Positions 54,501 to 63,715 of a stretch of DNA of 64,000 nt are shown here, piece after piece; position 1 is the stretch's first letter, and every line of letters begins with the position of its first letter. The notes beneath the pieces are model-generated. The model did no database searches. It had not been told where the DNA came from and worked only from the letters and a program-made list of their open reading frames with translations. The position numbers and the translations under genes were made by a program. The stretch is from Crambe crambe (Eukaryota > Porifera > Demospongiae > Poecilosclerida > Crambeidae): assembly GCA_963924555.1 (NCBI GenBank), contig OZ004586.1, forward strand, positions 5,414,501 to 5,478,500, read 5' to 3'.

Positions 54501-57500
54501 TTAGCAATGGTTCATCTGCAAAACAACTGAAGAGGTGAATAACAATGAATTGAACATCCATAGGTGAGTGACATGCTCACGTCCTCTCATATCCCAGCCC
54601 TTGTTTTTATATATACAAGTGAGTGCAAAATATTTCTTCTAAATAAAAAGTGAAGTAGGGATAGCCATAAAATTCAGCTGTATTCCTATCACTCCTAGCC
54701 CTCCCAATTTCAATAACCATGGCTCCCAACATAAATCCCTACTCTTCACTCCCCCTTCAGCAATAAGTGAGTCAAGTAACCCCTTAACTGTACCCATCAC
54801 CAAACTCAAGAATCACAGCAATGATATTATTACAAAACTACTATTCCTATTTCACTCCTGAGGTTACTTGACTCACTTATTGCTGAAGGGGGAGTGAAGA
54901 CTAGGGATTTAAGTTGGGAGGCGTGGTTATTGAAATTAGGAGGGCTAGGAGTGATAGGAATGCAGCTGAATTTTATGGCTATCCCTACTTCACTTTTTAT
55001 TTAGAAGAAATTTTTTGCGCTCACTTGTTTCCATTCTTTTTCTTTGTAATTAGCTATTATATAGAAATTCATATATATATATTCCTCTTTTGTAAGTACC
55101 TAACACTGGATGTGGACGAAATTTGTGTAGTTGGAGGTGGCATGATAAACTGAGCAGACTAGCTATATGTACAGCCATGTAGGATGAGCATCTATACTGA
55201 GGAGTGGCCATCTGGCCAGAATAGATAGCTAGCTAAGCAATCAACAGTGGTGGATATAGGATTTTTAGAAGGGGGGGGGCACATAGATAGAGGCTCATGT
55301 TCGCGCACTTGCGCATGGAAAAAAATGTTTTACCCGACCATCCCCACTTTGCCTAACCACACCCTTTTTGGGAACCTGTGCCCACTTGATGCTTAGCCAG
55401 TCTGCAGCTAATTTGCAAACTGTCATGCACCACTGTAGCTAATTCTTATAAGTGGCCACACCAAAGGGGGGGGGGGGGGAGGGGGGCATGTGCCTGAAAT
55501 GCCCCCTCCTAGATCCACCACTGATCAAAGTACATGATCTGCTGCAGTCAAAGTACATAATCTAGCTAGATTTTGATATGATGCTGCAGTGATAAATTTT
55601 GGAGCCATCCCTACTTGATAGTTTTACTTATAAGAAATTTTTTGCACTCACTTATTTCCATTCTTTTTCTTTGTAATTATATTTAGCTATAGCTATGACA
55701 ATTCATTGAACACTTTCAGGGTATTTTGCAATGAATTTATCTTTTTTTTCTTTGTAGCCTATAACTGAAGTTTTGTTGTCTTGAGGGGACCACCTTGAAG
55801 GAGCAACTGCAGAACACCGTCTGATCAGAATAACTAGCTAAACCAATCATTATATTTATATAATGGCTGCTGAGATTTGGTTGTCTTGCTTGAGGGAGGA
55901 GAGTATGGGGGATGAGCATCTGCAGTGCAAATGAGCAGTGCTAACCCTCTGCGCACATTGTGTTTGTGGATATTGAGCAGATAACTGATGAGATATTTTA
56001 TTTTGAATAATCTATAAAGCATTCAATACTGTTGAGCTAGCTAGTAGTGTCTGTACTACAGACTCCACATTCTCATTTTGAATTATTGCATGTAAAAATA
56101 TACTGCTTGGAGAACTGCACAGATATGATTAAGCATGTAGGTAAGACAGCAGCAGCTAGGTAATGAAAGCCGTCGTAGACTTGTAACTAAAAATACTCCA
56201 GCTATCTGAGATTTATGCTGTTGCTCTATAAAATCAATTCACCTTGTAGTATAGCCTAGATGAAGTAGGTAATGGTCGGTAGCACAGAGTGTGCATTATA
56301 TGGAGTATAGGCTATATAGTACACAGCTGGAATCGTGCCTTTTTTCCGGAATAAAGCCTTTTTAGTTTTAACAAATGGCAAAAGGCACGCCTGAAAGTAG
56401 CGCTAGAGTAGATCACAACAATATCAATGTCATAGCTGCAGCCAGTAAGTCAGTATGCTGATCTTAATTATTATACTCAATTTTAGATGTCGTTTTTTCG
56501 TATGTTAGCGAATGAATTTTAGATTTTTGAACATTCTTGTCTCTACTGTACATGTGTAGGTGTAATGATTCACTGTAGCCTTCTGAGAACCTGTAGAGTA
56601 AGGGTAGAAGAGAAAGAAGAGTTTTTAGTTCATACAGTCCTATGGACTTTGACCTCCCATCCTTACCGCGCTCTCTGATATATATTTTTTGAGTGTCAGT
56701 CTTAGTCATCCCTGCATCGCTTTATTTAAATAAGATCAACAAATTTGCTCAAAGAAATTGTGATGTAGGCGATAAAGACTCTTATTGATGGCGATTGGCA
56801 TGGCGAATGCAACTAGTTGACCATGTGTACTACCAGCAATATCCAGCATAAAATGAGCTGCAAGAGTGGCAGGTGAAATAGAAGTTGTGACTATGACTAG
56901 GTAGAACCAGTATGTGGATCATACTTAGCGTACAATCTATGACCAATCTTCCATAGTAATTTTTTTCACTGGTGAATTTGCAGATGAGATGGTCTTTTTC
57001 CTTTTTTTGCTACTGCAGTGATCTTCTAGAACTACTACTACCACATATATGTGGCTGTGGCCGATTTCTTGCACGTGTGGTAGCAGGTAATGGTTTTTTC
57101 TAACAAAAATATTACCCCTTGAAAATAACTGCTATACTGTAATTATAAAATGAGCTATAGACATGGTGAATGCAGGGGGTGGAGGAATTAAGAAATAAAA
57201 AGAGAACTACCATTTCTACCACTCTTCAATATTAAGCTCATCAATTTCAGGCCACATGGCATTTTCTAATGTGACCATATCTCCCCAACCAATGTTACTA
57301 TTAATTTTACCAGTGGAAGAGTTTTCAGGTCTTATTGCAGGCCATGTTGTAAAGAAAGCCAAAACAAGAAGGTAAGACAGGGAGAGTAGAGGCGCAAGGT
57401 AGTAAAATCCATACGAGTTGCCCAGAGAAATACATACACACAGAGGAACAAAGTTCACAGTCAACAATACCTACAATGATTATCAAAAACATTTCTATAT

Positions 57501-60012
57501 CAAGTTCCATACTGCATGGATATACACTACTAGTTTGGAGCCCATAAAAACTCCATGAAAACTCATATAAAAATCTAGGGTTTTTACTAGACTTTTAATG
57601 TGTTGTACCCCATGAAACGTTAACATTTCATAGCATGAGTGTATGTGAAAAAGAAATGAATTACCAATGAAAAAATATTTTTCATGTCCTTTTCATGGCC
57701 ACCATTGTATTTTCATGCTATTTTCATAATAGAAAAAAATTCATGTGATTTTCTTAGCGGTGTTTTTCTCTATGAAAAAAAATTCATGGGTCTGTTAACG
57801 TTTCATGTCTTTTTAATGGGCAAAAAAAAAAAAGTAGTGTATATACTTTAATTGGTCTTTTCCAGGAAAAATCTTCATTCCAAATGCTAACAAAATGAGT
57901 GTATCCACTGAGAAATAGGAAACCTGCAACTACAAAGTCTATAACAGCTGATCCCAAGGTCTCCTACAATAAAAGAACTACCATGCTTAATTATTTAAAC
58001 CAGTAATGGTGATATATACCTTATCATTTCCACTATAATGTACTGTTATTAGTAAAATCATCATCCAACCTCGCCATTCGTTACATTGACGGTCACATAG
58101 TACTTCCATCTAAGACATAATTAGAAGCTTCTTGTATAGAACTTAAAGAAATTAATTTTACCTGGCCTGTGTTTTTCAGTGAGAGAAGAGTAATTAGAGC
58201 AGTTCCAACCAAGAGAATTCCACAAAGCAAAGGGTTTGAAGTAACTGCTACTTGACTGAAGTAATTGTATCTAAAATTATAGAAAGTGACTACAATCAAG
58301 TTTTTACACCTGTGCCCCGAGGGCTTTACAGATTCATTGAATGTATAAATAAGTAAGTACACGTGTACAGCTTATACAAAATATTTTTGTATGGGGAGGA
58401 GCTATACATACTCTTGGGATATTAAATGTACTTATATGATTTAATGATTGCAAATATTTTATGTCTCATCGTACTGAACAACTTATTACATTTGAATTAT
58501 GAACTGTTGTAGCTTAGTGAACTCTTACCAATGGAGGCCTTACCCATGTAGTTCCTTGCTAAACATGCATAACATAATGCTAACTCTAATACCTGTCTGC
58601 AATCTGTATATAAAGCAGTACAGCTGCAACACTTCCAATGGAATAAAGTACCAGAAAGAATTTATCGAGATCAAATGATCTTGCTTCTAAGTATGGTGTA
58701 AAAGCTATAACAAAAACAAACATAATAATGTTTAAATGGCAGAAGAATTATATTATTTACCAAATGTTGCTCCAGAAATAAATATCAAATAAAACCCCAA
58801 GCAAACAGCTATTCTGTATTGATGAAAAAACATATACATCTAGTATAAAAGATTAGAGATGTTATTCTACTCACAATCCAATACAAATAGAAGTAGCCAT
58901 GTACACAGTAAACATTTGCCTCGATCCATCAACACAGCAAGTGGCTTCATGTGCACCATTACAGAACATGTTAAAAATTAGGTTCATTTCCTGAAAATAT
59001 ATTAACACATAAAAGCTATAGAACAAACCCCAGGAATCATGGGCTGAAATTTCTAATTCTTGGGGTTGCAGCTCATACCATTTACCTGAGGGATCAAATC
59101 ATACGATGTTGCAGTTTGTAATCTTGGAAGATTGATGAAATTAAGGAATGAAACGGTCTCACTAAAAAGAGAATTCCATGTGCATGTTTATGTAGTGGCG
59201 ATTATTAACCTACTTAGAATAAATTCTTTGAGCTGTTACTATACATCGTTCCACATACTGCTCATGGTTCAAGTCCAAGGTCTTGAAGTCTGGTGATAAA
59301 ACAATTATTTCACTGAAATGTTTCATACTCAAGAATGCTCTTTGCGTCTTAAATAACTGCACCAGTTTGTCTGAAAAAGAGAGATTTAATGCAAGCATAA
59401 ATGGAAAGATAACTACGTACCTTGACATTCTTTATCGTCTTGGGAAGCCCGCAGATCATTTTTAGCTGAGAATGCTTCTGGCTTATGTATGATCAAAAAG
59501 GACGAGTCTACTTTTGCCTGCTGAGAGAGTAAATTGCCACATAAGCTATTGAAAATGAGAATATCACTTCTTCTTGCTATTCTACACACAATGACAAAAA
59601 CTAAAATGTGTTATTATAAATAGACGTACAGTGTACCCGAGGGAAGGAACAGCAGCGACTGGTAAAAGCTATTTTGATTAATTTTGGTCCTGGGTAATAC
59701 ACATAATGTGAGCATATTATGGCAAAAGCTATTCTGATTCCTGGGTAATCATGTAATAAATTAATATTATGTGAGCACATTATGACTGGCAAAAGCTATT
59801 AAATTCTGCTCTTGGGTACTCGTGTAATAAACTATACATATATGTGAGGATACTATGATGGATACAAGGGTCAAAGTTTAATCATTTCATCTTCCTGGAA
59901 AGAGTAATGAAATAGCATTATTTCACTTGGCTGATTCAGTAAGTCTCCAGCAAATAAATGAAGTACCTAGATTCTGAGTAGGATATGAGCTTTATAGCTA
60001 AATAGCAGCAAG

Positions 60013-60080
<68 letters not shown>

Positions 60081-63000
60081 AGTCACTGGCAGTGAGTGGT
60101 TTGAACTCTGGACTTGTAAGCAGGAGACTGTGAGATCAAGTCCCACAATAGTCTCCTACACAGGCTCTAAAATTGTGGAGGCAGAAAATAGAGCCTGGTA
60201 CCACATGTGCCAAAATTTTCATGCAAAATTACACTTTAGATGGCATGTAACATCACAGACATGTAAGTACATGTATGAGCATGTGCTACAAATATCAAGA
60301 AACCTATTGTAATGAGAAGAGAAGACAAGACTGGCACTTCTAAAACTATTCATAGTGGCAAGAATTTCGTTATCCATAGCCGCTCTCCCTTATGATCACA
60401 GCCTCAGGCTCTACACTGTTCCCCACTCAGACTTCTAGCCTGGTACACCATCAGAGAAGATAAAATGATGGCACAACTATCAGTACCACACTTATGGTTG
60501 AACAGGAAGGGAACACTTGAAAACAAATACTTTTGCCAAAGCCAGTTAAACAAAGAATTGCTTGCTAGGTGGGGTTATCCAAGCTGAGATAGGGCATAAA
60601 ACACACCGTCTGTGAAGAAGAACTGGTACATGAAATAACTAGAACTAGGGCTAGCTATCTGCTGCACCCCTTTTACGCAGTTTATATCATATGCCAATCT
60701 AGATTGCCTATATATATATATCACTATTAGGAAGGCACACAGAAGTTGAAGGTTCTTTAATTATACCACCATTGCCATGGACATGTGCACTGTAAAATAA
60801 CCGTACTTATGAGCAAGCACTGTGTCTCAGTACAGAACAGAGAGAATATAGTATTGTATATCAGTTTACAGACTTAGACTTACAGACATAATTTGCTGAT
60901 ATTCTTGAAATAATTCATCATTCAAATAAGGGAAGAATAGAACTTGCTACAAGTATAAGGCAAGAAATTAATGCAACTCCTACATACACATCATAGTCAC
61001 CGTTGATAATTGTGTACTTAGCATAACTGTTTTAATGCAGCATCTTCCATATATTGATTTAAAAAAATCCAATTTGAAGTACTTTAACTCACCAGCTTAA
61101 CTTTCATTGCAGCACCATCAGTCAACAACCTATGATATTCTTTTACTTTACTACCACCAATGATTATGACGTGATCCCATCGACTCAAACATGCAGATAA
61201 TTCTCTATTACATGAATATTAAAAATAATAATATCAAATAATTATGAAAAAATTTTGTGAATAAAATTAGTGAAGCTTTGCAGATCATGAAGTTAGTGAG
61301 CACTAGGCATGTGTGGATTTGCAAAAAGAGCTAGAGTTAATTATTTTGCTCTTCAAGTAATTCATGAATGCACCATCATAGTATACTGTATTCGAAATTA
61401 TATTTTGTGATAGTCGGAATGTACATTTCGCTGTAGTGCAGTGGTACTCTCTGGAATTATTTCTTATCTGAAGTGGTGACTATAAACTAACAGCATACTT
61501 CAGCTTATTTTTGTGAAGGTATAATATAATCTTTGAAAAGACTTATCCCTCGGCACTGGTAGGCTGTGGTAGCTAGCTATATGGAAATATTAATAGTGCA
61601 CACTTGTTTAAGTTTTTGTAATCAATGAAGCTAGGGTCTGGGCTCTTGTAGCTATGTTAATGTCAATTTCTGTGATGAGTTACTTGTGCTTCTGGCTTCT
61701 CAAACGGCCTGTAGTCTTTGATCTCATTGTTTTTCACCTTTCCTGATGTCATCTGACATGACATCGTTGCTTCTGCTTTTATACTTTCTGGCTTGTAGTC
61801 ATCATTCTCCAGTGCCATCTGGCTAATCGTGGCCTGTTCACGCTAATAATCCTGGCTTTCTTATTCACTAGACTGTTACTTTCTGGCATGTAGTCAATGT
61901 TCTCTGGTGCTCTTGGCCTTCTTGGCCTGGCAATTAAGGCACCCGGCAGGCAGGAGGAAAAAAAAAAGAAAAGAAAAAAAAGAAATATAATAATAGCTAC
62001 CAATATAAACTACGAGTAGATGCACACATGCTTACAGCTAAACTGTTCACACAGACACAGGAACAATATGTCAGGATCGAGGAAGTTGTCTTCATACTTG
62101 AGCAAAAAAGAACTTTCCCAGGTACACTGCACCACCTGTCTGGCTTTGATAATATCAATCATGATCACACTTTAAAATGAGCAGCGATCTCGCCACCTGA
62201 TTTGTTCTAATTAACAGTTATTTCAATTTTATTAAAGTAAAAATTTTGACCAGGAAAATCTGAGAAACATAAAATTAAATTGGTATGGCCTAATTGTGGC
62301 CTGTTTGTTGAAATGTTCACTTCACGAATTCACCTATACTGTTGTCTCTGCTGTTTCTGTCCATTACTTTTGGTGTCTCTTGGTCCATTCCCTGATCTCT
62401 GAGATTTCTGCTTGAATCTACTAAAGTAACAACTGGTGGCTAGGCCTACTCCATTTTTTTTTCCATCATGACATGTGTCATGCTTGCAAGCTTGTGCAAT
62501 GTATTGCGTGGGTGTACATGAATGTGTGCGGTGTGCTACTATTGTATACGTACCATCGCCACATATTTGTTCCCAAAAGCTATATCTGGAGTTAAGAGGA
62601 TAATGCTCAAGCACTTAGATTTGATTGGTCAAATCAATCAATAATGTCATAAAGAAATATTATATAACATCTACTAATAAGGAAATAAAACGAACAAGTA
62701 GAGATGGCCGTGTGTAAGGTCAAAAAAGTTCATGAACAAGTGAGCATGCGTGCGCATTAAATTAAGTACGAGTCAATCAAGTGACTTCCTGTAATGATTT
62801 TTTGAGCCTCAGCCCATGCACAAGGGTTATAGTACTCAGTTGGTGTATCTGCGTTATTATCAACTACGCAATCAGTAGTGATTAGAATGCTTCAATTTCA
62901 GCAAGGTTTTATTCATGAAAGAAGGCAAGATTTGCAGCCTATAATAATATGCAGGCCACTAAGAGGCTGACATTAGCAGTCATTTCACAAATGGGTAGAC

Positions 63001-63715
63001 TTACTGTTTTTGGTATTGATGTACAATGCAGTGATGTGAATGCCACTGACCACTGCTGGTCCAGTAGCCATCTTGCATACTTGAAACACAGTCAGTATCT
63101 GCATATATAACACTAACTCAAAGTGTGTTTGAGGGCTATTACATGTATTAGTGCCAGCTAGACCCTTCATCAATGAGAGAAAGATTCTACTTGTATGATG
63201 GCTACTACTTTGGCAAGATGATTTACTTAGCTGAGTCAAGATATCCCCAAGCAACACTATATTCAAAGCTGATTAGCCTAGGGCCCATCCAGTTGAATTA
63301 GCATGTATGTGAGATGAGAACTTTACAGTGGCCAACCAGTTAGTCAGCTGACTCTGATCTTTCCTTAAAATTTCTCAATTCAAAGCAGATGTGATCGAGT
63401 TTTTCTGGGGGCACCACACCCCCTAGATTGTGCTGTGTAGTAGTCCGACGCTATAATACCCGACCACTCACACTCTGCCCCTGCTTTACCATGGTAGATG
63501 CTAATGCCCAACAAATTGACATCTTTCTGTCTGGGCCTTGAATAAACTAAATCAGGGTTACTAGGAAGGGTATATTATAGAGCAGACTGGATAGAAATAC
63601 CTTTAATGTAAGTCTGCATCAATGAAGAAAGAATTACCACGGTGAACACAGCACAGAAAAGAAAAATGTTTGAACCACGGTTAGACTTATTTCCCTCATC
63701 AAAATCACTCTCCAT
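45596..63715 (-). CDS. CASD1: CASD1-like protein (SGNH-like lumenal domain plus Cas1p multi-membrane domain), 17 exons, about 678 aa
   Basis: Exons, in order of transcription: 63715-63601, 63098-63005, 61204-61093, 60946-60884, 59517-59421, 59370-59214, 59161-59086, 58990-58875, 58813-58761, 58704-58593, 58270-58162, 58109-58020, 57963-57847, 57470-57311, 47311-47229, 46712-46593, 45958-45596. All phases agree. A membrane anchor lies near residues 16-35. C-x2-M-x12-W-x4-C-x2-H follows, then the lumenal domain. At the family's GDS position the sequence is GGS (86-88). CNGAHEATCCVDGSRQ leads into about ten membrane segments. NEWRGWMMILLITVHYSGN and SHYHILMGFDGRGILILIP match the conserved Cas1p core. 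Vertebrate CASD1 O-acetylates sialic acids in the Golgi. No D-x-x-H triad end is seen, and the segment equivalent to W-x3-DRY before the last helices was not found. The last acceptor could instead precede GTGACATC (phase also 0). Confidence 0.8.
46000..46240 (+). other. Coding-like fragment, unidentified
   Basis: ATG at about 46,038 opens MAANIIFREQAIDACIRAYP. After a possible AG, another frame reads EYLSQRRYAEKLKIDKEDLP and then DPYSTWSYVD and a stop. It looks like a relic of a repeat-borne gene inside the last intron of the CASD1-like gene, on the opposite strand. I do not recognise it. Confidence 0.3.
46713..47228. other. CASD1-like intron, nothing recognised
   Basis: AT-rich sequence between exons 16 and 15. 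I specifically looked for the missing W-x3-DRY segment here and found none. Confidence 0.5.
47904..48491 (+). mobile_element. GCCTCGGCAC-type non-autonomous transposon, copy 3
   Basis: Starts AAAAGACTGGATGCCTCGGCAC and ends GCCTCGGCACTCCAGTGCCGAGG at about 48,487. It has the same start phrase and inverse end as the copy at 18,217-18,912, but a diverged interior. It lies in the 10 kb intron of the CASD1-like gene. Confidence 0.7.
48600..48980 (-). other. Transposon-derived coding fragment
   Basis: A minus-strand frame contains FLSTEEGRQIILSRWKKAGI followed by LGLFNDTITLPP. From memory, a helical unit of the type (S)xEEGRxxIxxxWxKAGI occurs in transposase-linked proteins of invertebrates. No start or flanking domain is seen. 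Assignment is tentative. Confidence 0.35.
49438..49503. mobile_element. Solitary hairpin of the AGCCTCGTACC / AGGCCC family
   Basis: TAGCCTCATATCCAGGCCCG at the left pairs with CAGGCCTGAGTACGAGGCTA at the right, around a short C/G-rich loop. Same unit as the palindrome at 16,506-16,577. Confidence 0.8.
49712..50277. mobile_element. Foldback element with hairpin ends, copy B
   Basis: The left end TAGCCTCGAATCCAGCCTCT and, at the right, its inverse (reverse complement TAGCCTCGAACCCAGCCTCT) bound 566 bp. Pairing continues inward through a purine/pyrimidine tract to GTATCCAC / GTGGATAC. No transposase frame. It lies in the 10 kb intron of the CASD1-like gene. Confidence 0.8.
51206..51364. mobile_element. 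158-bp foldback element
   Basis: TAGGGATGACCATTGCTCAA at the left pairs with TTGAGCAATTGTCATCCCTA at the right. The arms continue through AGGGATGAAGGATGGAAATG against CATTTCCATCCTTCATCCCT-type sequence, leaving about 25 bases of loop. It lies about 230 bp downstream of the stop of the 635-aa membrane protein gene. Confidence 0.85.
51595..53502 (-). CDS. Multi-membrane receptor-like protein with cysteine-rich ectodomain, single exon, 635 aa
   Basis: An intact intronless frame. Residues 1-24 look like a signal peptide (LLALSLLLLAVRFLEAGA). Residues 25-228 are cysteine-rich with several N-glycosylation sequons (such as NVS at 31, NKT at 69, NQT at 115, NYT at 209). A CxRCxExYTVYYHS segment (203-216) resembles the membrane-proximal element of a family that is often expanded in sponges and other marine invertebrates. 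Eight to nine hydrophobic helices follow (about 230-252, 258-277, 322-346, 361-378, 415-441, 485-525, 533-555, 572-594). HPYKERLHNVIDALLFGNLA (527-546) is the best conserved-looking block and recalls TRP-like membrane domains. A short basic cytoplasmic tail ends the protein. It lies wholly within the 10 kb CASD1-like intron on the same strand. Function unknown. Confidence 0.85.
   Translation of the reverse strand: MVLLALSLLLLAVRFLEAGATVIAVYDPSCNVSQCIDGSDYQYKIDNLPGHTNNTLQIRICSSQSLLSNKTITLSQVSNVTKVGSCYYEECHKLPYIEPSLKSSQESCAPGFIQNQTNKDQCICSLDTVGIKGCNYSLIQAYRSRGYWIGYDSRGSDNEHSLLSGYCPPSFCSSIGNLLLPSAADREKLNQIVCSNLRTGTLCGRCKENYTVYYHSFQFQCKLEKNCELGWLFYILSEIVPVTCIFITIIIFNIPFTSGVINGFVFYAQVVEILQMTAGDFISYPPVVYTLTRIHFFLYSFFNLNTFVLEEISFCIWKGANALDMIAFGYVTLAYSLVLIVVTVTVLNKCSCKSNVQHGGIIHGLSAFLVLSYAQCARTSIFLISPINLYQKDPDHSHSVVYYNGEINWISREHLPYAIPAILMFTLIVVAPPIILLFYPLHYKILSALHIAESSYVKTIFNPLEKLKPFLDSFQGCFKDEYRFFSGLYFVYRFMFLFNSTMTLIEVVNLFNLFQLSIMLILHAACHPYKERLHNVIDALLFGNLALVNAITLYIFSVRNYENPSINSSNIPWVKLMLIFLPLLFMPVYLVAKVSSVKNFCKKLFYRKRNEVEDDGLPARLTYGALRNGEDKNIY
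53800..54370 (+). mobile_element. hAT-type transposase remnant (C-terminal dimerisation block)
   Basis: The plus strand reads AQLNFIHLENNASMSSYGEK near 53,810 and then, after stops and shifts, NTLATISLSIPVTTASVERS followed by FSQMKLE near 54,055-54,137. P-V-[ST]-[ST]-A-[ST]-x-ERSFS-x-[ML]-K is the hallmark of the hAT dimerisation domain. A G/C-rich end (GGGGGGGCAAATGCCCCC, then CCTAAATGAAGCCCTG) lies at about 54,322-54,368. A related end (AGGCCTTCATTTAG) lies alone near 14,645. In-frame stops show the copy is dead. Confidence 0.7.
54616..55026. mobile_element. Miniature inverted-repeat element (AAGTGAGCGCAAAA ends), copy 2
   Basis: Arms of about 180 bp: AAGTGAGTGCAAAA, TAAAAAGTGAAGTAGGGATA and TTCAGCAATAAGTGAGTCAA at the left pair with their inverses at the right, with about 50 bases between. 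It shares its termini with the copy at 9975-10,200. Confidence 0.85.
55243..55525. mobile_element. Short inverted-repeat element with poly-G interior
   Basis: The ends CAGTGGTGGATATAGGA (left) and TCCTAGATCCACCACTG (right) are inverted repeats. The interior has G-runs (about 55,269-55,279 and 55,466-55,487) and GTGCCTGAAATGCCCCC. A hAT-like non-autonomous element is plausible. Confidence 0.75.
56495..56720 (+). repeat. Dispersed repeat copy 3 (CATCCCTACT / TGACCTTTGACC family)
   Basis: Contains AGCGAATGAATTTTAGATTT, TGTAGCCTTCTGAGAACCTG, TAGAGTAAGGGTAGAAG and TTTGACCTCCCATCC in the same order as the copies at 3105-3290 and 10,540-10,690. Confidence 0.75.
60016..60079. repeat. GT dinucleotide microsatellite
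   Basis: About 32 uninterrupted GT units in an intron of the CASD1-like gene. It opens a meaningless Cys-Val frame. Confidence 0.95.
60080..60345 (+). repeat. Possible tRNA-derived SINE remnant
   Basis: Directly after the GT repeat, AGTGGTTTGAACTCTGGACT, TGTAAGCAGGAGACTGTGAG and ATCAAGTCCCAC look like the anticodon-to-B-box half of a tRNA-like head (B-box-like GAGATCAAGTCCCAC). The A-box side is unclear and the fold is incomplete. Confidence 0.35.
61537..62570 (+). mobile_element. GCCTCGGCAC-type transposon, copy 4, interrupted
   Basis: The left part 61,537-61,930 (AAAGACTTATCCCTCGGCAC start) and right part 62,330-62,570 (GTGGCTAGGCCTACTCCATT, TTGCGTGGGTGTACATGAA) match consecutive parts of the copy at 18,217-18,912. 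They are separated by about 400 bp of unrelated sequence that begins with an A/G-rich tract. It lies in intron 2 of the CASD1-like gene. Confidence 0.65.

Noticed and set aside
60085-60165. tRNA gene
   Set aside because: Only the B-box half is tRNA-like; no full cloverleaf and no acceptor stem pairing can be drawn, so at most a SINE remnant.
60019-60312. 97-codon Cys-Val frame
   Set aside because: It translates the GT microsatellite.
62040-62185. Minus-strand reading QVVQCTWESSFLLKYEDNFL with a good GTAAGC donor, first considered as a CASD1-like exon
   Set aside because: Exon 63,098-63,005 joins directly to 61,204-61,093 in phase and the alignment with the family is continuous there. This segment sits inside an insertion between two halves of a repeat and its phase does not fit.
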